Below are positions 60,604-64,000 of a DNA stretch of 64,000 bases, piece after piece. The translations under genes were made by a program, and so were the position numbers. Source of the DNA: Archangium sp. (GTDB lineage Bacteria; Myxococcota; Myxococcia; Myxococcales; Myxococcaceae). Location: positions 372,001 through 436,000 of the forward strand of contig JAUXRX010000056.1 of NCBI GenBank assembly GCA_030681645.1. The letters are read 5' to 3'. Every line of letters starts with the position of its first letter. The first letter of the stretch is position 1. Below the pieces are notes generated by a model. It saw nothing but the letters and a program-made list of their open reading frames with translations. It did not search any database and had not been told where the DNA came from.

Positions 60604-61575
60604 ATGACGACGTTGCGGTGCAGCCACTGTGGTCTCGCCCTCGAGCCCGGCCTCGATCGCTGCCCGCAGTGCCTGCGCAGACACACGGCCGAGCTCGCCG
60701 CGCCGAAGGCCGCCCCGTTCGACGCCGTGAGGTGGGTCTTTCTGCTCGTGGCGTGGCTGCTCGCCGCCCCGGTGGGATGGCTGCACTTCACCAACAGCGC
60801 CTGGCTCGGCGCGCACCAGCTCGAGCTCAGCGGAACGCTCCTGGTCGCGGCGCTGGTGCTGCTACCGCCACGCTTCGCCTTCTCTTCCGTGCTCGAGCGG
60901 GCGGGCTGGGGGGAAGCGGCGGGAGCGCTGGGCATGGTGTGGGGCTTCGCGGCGCTGCTGGCGGGTTCGGTCGCGATCGCCTCGCGGCTCACCTCGAGCG
61001 TGCCTGTCGCGGTGATGTCGGGGTTGCTCATCTTCCTCGGCCCGATGGTGGTGGTGCCGCCGTTGTTCGAGGCGCACCGCGCCGGCCAGTCGCGGCGCAA
61101 GGCGCTGGGCGTGGGCCTGCTGCGCTTCGCGGGGGTGGCGGCGGCGGTGATCACCCTCTTCGGGGTGAAGGTGCTCTTCGCGCCGAAGCCGAAGCCGCCC
61201 CTCGTGCTGGTCGACAACCCGCGCGCCCTGCTCGACCCGCTCGACCTCGAGCACGCGCCCGTCGAGCGCGCCTGGCGGGCGGGGCCAGACGGGTTGACCG
61301 CGCTCCACCTGGCGAGCGAGGCCGAGCCCTTCGAGCGCTCGCTGCTCAGGCTCAAGCTCGAGCTGCTCGAGGCGCTGCCCGAGCTGGACCAGACGCCCGA
61401 CGTGTCCCCGGTGGTGACGCTCTGGGTGCCCGCGCGCTTCGCGAGCGCAGGGGCGCGCGCGCTCATCGAGAAGGAAGCGAGCCTGCTCAACGAGCTCTTC
61501 ACCAAATCGAAGCGCCGCACGAAGCGCGGTGAGGCGCTGCGCGTGGTGATCGCCTTCGGCGCGCCGCCGCCCTGA
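60604..61575 (+). CDS. Zinc-ribbon membrane protein
   Basis: This 323-residue protein begins with a zinc ribbon (LRCSHCGLALEPGLDRCPQCLRR). About five transmembrane helices follow (VRWVFLLVAWLLAAPVGW; LLVAALVLLPP; GALGMVWGFAALLAGSVAI; VMSGLLIFLGPMVVVPP; FAGVAAAVITLFGVKVLF). A cytosolic C-terminal domain is unassigned. No partner is identified; it is 19 bases after the CorA-like gene, so may be co-transcribed with it. Confidence 0.78.
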   Translation: MTTLRCSHCGLALEPGLDRCPQCLRRHTAELAAPKAAPFDAVRWVFLLVAWLLAAPVGWLHFTNSAWLGAHQLELSGTLLVAALVLLPPRFAFSSVLERAGWGEAAGALGMVWGFAALLAGSVAIASRLTSSVPVAVMSGLLIFLGPMVVVPPLFEAHRAGQSRRKALGVGLLRFAGVAAAVITLFGVKVLFAPKPKPPLVLVDNPRALLDPLDLEHAPVERAWRAGPDGLTALHLASEAEPFERSLLRLKLELLEALPELDQTPDVSPVVTLWVPARFASAGARALIEKEASLLNELFTKSKRRTKRGEALRVVIAFGAPPP

Positions 61576-61578
61576 GGC

Positions 61579-62040
61579 TCAGCGCGGGTGCGCTTCCTGC
61601 GTCGAGGGCTTCCTCACCGCGAGCGGCACGGTGACGCCTTCCAGGCCGAGCTGGCGGAACAGGCCCAGCGTGTCCCACTCGGCGTAGTCCGACACGATGC
61701 GCCCGTTGCGGATCTCGGCGACGGTGATGCCGGTCACCTGCGCGCTGCGCCCGGTGGATTCCCTGCCCAGCAACGGCCCCAGGTGGGTGCCGCGCGCCGT
61801 CCAGCGGGTGGTGACGAAGTTCCCCTCGCCCAGCACCGCGCTCACCTCGAACCGCAGGTCCGGGAAGGCCGAGCGGTAGCCCTTCACCGAGTTGCGGAGC
61901 GCGTCACGCTTGAGCGTCCCCAGCAGCGGGTCGTGGCCCTCGTAGGCGGGGTCGAGCAGCTCGTCGACGAGGTCGAGCTTCCCCTTGTTCCAGACTTCTT
62001 CGATCAACCGTCGCGCCAGTTGTTTGTTGTCGGTCGCCAT
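61579..62040 (-). CDS. SnoaL-like polyketide cyclase/ester cyclase family protein
   Basis: This 153-residue protein starts at ATG 62040. It has the SnoaL-like ester cyclase pattern: LARRLIEEVWNKGKLDLVDELLDPAYEGHDPL, AFPDLRFEVSAVLGEGNFVTTRWTARGTH, GITVAEIRNGRIVSDYAEWDTLGLFRQLG. NTF2-like barrel; such proteins act on small hydrophobic substrates. Convergent with the zinc-ribbon membrane gene, with three bases between the stops. Confidence 0.85.
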   Translation of the reverse strand: MATDNKQLARRLIEEVWNKGKLDLVDELLDPAYEGHDPLLGTLKRDALRNSVKGYRSAFPDLRFEVSAVLGEGNFVTTRWTARGTHLGPLLGRESTGRSAQVTGITVAEIRNGRIVSDYAEWDTLGLFRQLGLEGVTVPLAVRKPSTQEAHPR

Positions 62041-62156
62041 GGCGGCTTCCCCTTCCAGCTCCAAGGAGCTGACCGAGCGGTAACTCCGCGACGGCAGGGC
62101 CGCCATGCGAGGGTCCCGGTTGTCTTACCGGGTCGCTCCAGTTCGCCGCCGCAGGC

Positions 62157-62570
62157 TCAGCGGACGTCGAGCAGCTCGACCTCGAACACGAGGGTGGAGC
62201 GCGGGGGAATCTTCGGCTTCGCGTCGTTGCCGTAGGCCAGCCCGGGCGGCACGGTGATGACGCGCAGCTCGCCCTCGGTCATGCCCAGCAGGCCCTCGTC
62301 GAGGCCGGGGAGCACCTGGCCCTCGCCGACCCAGAAGTTGAACGCGCCGCGGCCGTGCGAGTCGTCGAACACGCCGCCGTCGAGGACGGTGCCGGTGAAG
62401 TGAATGGAGATCTTGTCGCCCTTCTTCGCCACGTCGCCATCGTCGTAGCCCGCCCGCAGCTGCTGCACGGCCACCCCGCTCTCCAGCCGCACCGGCGGCT
62501 GAGGGGCGAGGGGCTTCAGGTCCTTCTTGCAGGCGACGAGGAAGAGGCAGAGCAGGAGCCGGCGCGACAT
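62157..62570 (-). CDS. FKBP-type peptidyl-prolyl isomerase lipoprotein
   Basis: This 137-residue lipoprotein (lipobox LFLVAC; ATG 62570) has a full FKBP domain: GDKISIHFTGTVLDGGVFDDSHGRGAFNFWVGEGQVLPGLDEGLLGMTEGE, then PPGLAYG and IPPRSTLVFEVELLDV. The active-site aromatic and Asp residues are in place (FDDS, VLPGLDE). It likely assists periplasmic folding. Convergent with nothing close; divergent from the D-Ala ligase gene (68 bases). Confidence 0.92.
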   Translation of the reverse strand: MSRRLLLCLFLVACKKDLKPLAPQPPVRLESGVAVQQLRAGYDDGDVAKKGDKISIHFTGTVLDGGVFDDSHGRGAFNFWVGEGQVLPGLDEGLLGMTEGELRVITVPPGLAYGNDAKPKIPPRSTLVFEVELLDVR

Positions 62571-62638
62571 GGCCTTCAGGGTGCCACGGCGCGCGGTGAA
62601 AGTGGCAGCGCGCATCAAAAAGGGCGACTGTTCGGCTC

Positions 62639-63688
62639 ATGGTGTCAGACGTGGTCATCCTCTTCGGGGGCGGCTCCAGCGAGCGGCTGGTGTCCGTCGC
62701 CTCCGCGCAGAACGTGAGCGCACACCTGCCCGGCGCGGCGTGCTGGTTCCTGGGCAAGACGGGCGAGGTGTTCGTGACGGCGCCCGAGGTGCTCGCGGCG
62801 CACGCGCGGCCCTTCGAGGCCGAGTTCGTGCCGAAGGGCCCGGCCGACCACCCCACCCTCGCCGCGGCGCTCGATTCCGACGCGGCGAAGGGTGCCACCT
62901 TCTTCCTCGCGCTCCACGGCGGCGAGGGCGAGAACGGCGTGACGCAGCAGCTGTTCGAGCAGCGGCGCCTCGCGTTCACCGGCTCGGGCAGCAAGGCGAG
63001 CGCCGACGCGTTCGACAAGGCGAAGGCCCGCGCGCTCGCCTCGGCGAAGGGCGCGAAGGTGGCCGAGGCGCGCACGCTGCCGCAGATGAGCGTCGACGTG
63101 GCGAAGGCCGCGCTCGCCTCGCTGCTGGCCGCGCACCCGCGCTGGGTGCTCAAGCCGCAGGCCGACGGCTCGAGTCACGGCCTCATTCACCTGCGCGAGC
63201 CGGAGCAGCTCGACGCGGCGGCCAAGGCGTTGTCCGGCTTTCACCTCGACTACCTGGCGGAGGTCTTCGTGGAGGGCCGCGAGCTCACGGTGGGCGTGGT
63301 GGACGACGAGGGCGGCCCGGCGGCGCTGCCGGTGTCGGAGGTGCGGCTCATTCCCGGCGGGGCCTTCGACTACGCGGGCAAGTACCTGGGCAAGGGCACC
63401 GAGGAGATCACCCCCGCGCAGCTCACCGCCGAAGAGGCAGCGGCGGCGCAGGCGCTGGGTGTGCTCACGCACCGGGCGCTGGGCTGCGCCGGCTACTCGC
63501 GCACCGACATGATCTTGAGCCCGCGGGGGCTGGTGCTGCTGGAGATCAACACCCTGCCGGGCATGACGAAGGCCTCGTTCATTCCGCAGCAGCTGGCGGC
63601 CGCTGGCCGCAGCGTGAAGGACTTCCTCGAGCGGCAGCTGCAGCTGGCGCGGGCGCGACGCGACGGGAACCGCTCAAGCCCGCGATGA
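62639..63688 (+). CDS. ddl: D-alanine--D-alanine ligase family protein
   Basis: This 349-residue ATP-grasp enzyme joins two D-Ala residues for peptidoglycan. It has GGGSSERLVSVASAQNV (N-terminal ligand region), LHGGEGENGVTQQLFEQ, GSGSKASADAFDKAKAR, the ATP-grasp Lys in WVLKPQADGSSHG, GYSRTDM and LLEINTLPGMT. These are the Ddl signatures, though the sequence is divergent (the serine in SERLVSVAS and GENG rather than GEDG), so another amino-acid ligation is possible. The stop overlaps the kinase start (ATGA). Confidence 0.82.
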   Translation: MVSDVVILFGGGSSERLVSVASAQNVSAHLPGAACWFLGKTGEVFVTAPEVLAAHARPFEAEFVPKGPADHPTLAAALDSDAAKGATFFLALHGGEGENGVTQQLFEQRRLAFTGSGSKASADAFDKAKARALASAKGAKVAEARTLPQMSVDVAKAALASLLAAHPRWVLKPQADGSSHGLIHLREPEQLDAAAKALSGFHLDYLAEVFVEGRELTVGVVDDEGGPAALPVSEVRLIPGGAFDYAGKYLGKGTEEITPAQLTAEEAAAAQALGVLTHRALGCAGYSRTDMILSPRGLVLLEINTLPGMTKASFIPQQLAAAGRSVKDFLERQLQLARARRDGNRSSPR

Positions 63689-64000
63689 CCGGCCCGGGGA
63701 CGAGCACCGTGAAGTTGCCGATGCCCGACCAGGTGATCGCGGGGAAGTACCGCATCATCTCGAGGCTGGGCAGCGGCGGCATGGGGCTGGTGTTCCTCGC
63801 GGAGCAGCTCCCCTCGGCGCACGTGGCGAGCGGGGGCACGAAGGTGGCGCTCAAGTTCCTCGACCCCGAGCCGACCGAAGACGATTCGCGCGCGCAGCGC
63901 TTCCTGCGGGAAGCGAAGGTGGCGCTGCAGGTGCAACACCCGGGCGCGACGCAGATCCTCGACCTGGGCCAGGACGAGGCGGGGCGCCTCTACATGTGCT
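63685..64000 (+). CDS. Ser/Thr protein kinase, 3' end cut by window edge
   Basis: The ATG at 63685 overlaps the ddl stop, so the two genes are coupled. The visible 105 residues begin a protein kinase domain: YRIISRLGSGGMGLVFLAEQL (glycine loop), VALKFLDPEP (ATP Lys), and RFLREAKVALQVQHPG. The catalytic loop lies beyond the window. Coupling to ddl hints at cell-wall-related signalling; that is inference. Confidence 0.88.
   Translation, partial: MTGPGTSTVKLPMPDQVIAGKYRIISRLGSGGMGLVFLAEQLPSAHVASGGTKVALKFLDPEPTEDDSRAQRFLREAKVALQVQHPGATQILDLGQDEAGRLYMC

Overview
The window is one contiguous stretch of a very GC-rich chromosome with tightly packed genes on both strands. The gene content points to a myxobacterium (Myxococcota, probably a Cystobacterineae/Archangiaceae-type organism). 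Indicators are a DUF2378 paralogue, a PilZ-Hsp70 fusion, Ser/Thr protein kinases, DUF4388/Roadblock proteins, TIGR02996-type LRR proteins, many Cys-rich or Gly/Asp-Ala-Gly-rich lipoproteins, and an ECF sigma/anti-sigma pair. This is inferred from families and composition; no 16S or other marker gene is present. It reads as core and lineage-specific chromosome. I see no transposase, integrase, phage or CRISPR array.

Layout. 1-4.7 kb: LRR and HEAT-repeat proteins, a membrane protein and a Cys-rich lipoprotein. 4.8-7.7 kb: YjbQ, an apparently frameshifted membrane gene and a VWA/thrombospondin-3 lipoprotein. 7.9-9.6 kb: a three-gene DUF4388/Roadblock operon. 9.7-13.4 kb: an SDR coupled to a truncated CIA30 domain, a GNAT-like protein, a DUF2378 protein and a PilZ remnant. 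13.6-18.9 kb: the PilZ-Hsp70 fusion, a zinc protease-like protein and secreted or NTF2-like proteins. 18.9-22.9 kb: a membrane M50-like protein, QueE, a FemAB/GNAT-like protein and Lgt. 23-27 kb: tyrosine catabolism (divergent LysR regulator, hmgA and hppD, with a visible LysR-type operator). 27-31 kb: a VCBS lipoprotein, an SH3b-C39 peptidase and a V4R-like protein. 31-34.2 kb: a GT39-like glycosyltransferase and the sigma/anti-sigma pair. 34.2-38.7 kb: small membrane and secreted proteins, a PilZ protein with a structured leader, a kinase, tRNA-Gln, an archaemetzincin relative and a beta-propeller lipoprotein. 38.7-49.9 kb: Cys-rich lipoproteins, a membrane spermidine synthase-like protein, DUF4272, a large repetitive beta-rich protein, a TPR protein and a peptidoglycan-binding/CHAP protein. 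50-57.9 kb: a Tat-lipoprotein oxidoreductase, a hybrid histidine kinase, and an operon of redox lipoproteins (pilin-like, c-type cytochrome, outer-membrane barrel, TlpA-like, FixH/YtkA-like). 57.9-60.6 kb: a RegA/RegB-type redox two-component pair and a CorA-like protein. 60.6-64 kb: a zinc-ribbon membrane protein, an NTF2-like protein, FKBP, a D-Ala-D-Ala ligase and the start of another kinase.

How the genes work together. The clearest pathway is HmgA plus HppD under a LysR regulator (4-hydroxyphenylpyruvate to maleylacetoacetate). The RegAB pair lies beside the redox lipoprotein operon and plausibly controls it. Many genes are joined by 4-bp stop/start overlaps (GTGA or ATGA), which mark translational coupling. 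Two families of short dispersed palindromic repeats run through the window. One (CCCTCTCCC/GGGAGAGGG) sits mostly at gene 3' ends. The other (core CTCGACTCCGCTCGGGG) has entered several reading frames and encodes parts of them.

The items most worth following up are an archaemetzincin-like protein that has lost both the catalytic Glu and the third His ligand, a PilZ gene leader with mutually exclusive hairpins over its ribosome binding site, a perfect 13-bp inverted repeat upstream of lgt, a hexanucleotide repeat tract between two divergent genes, and repeat elements domesticated into coding sequence.
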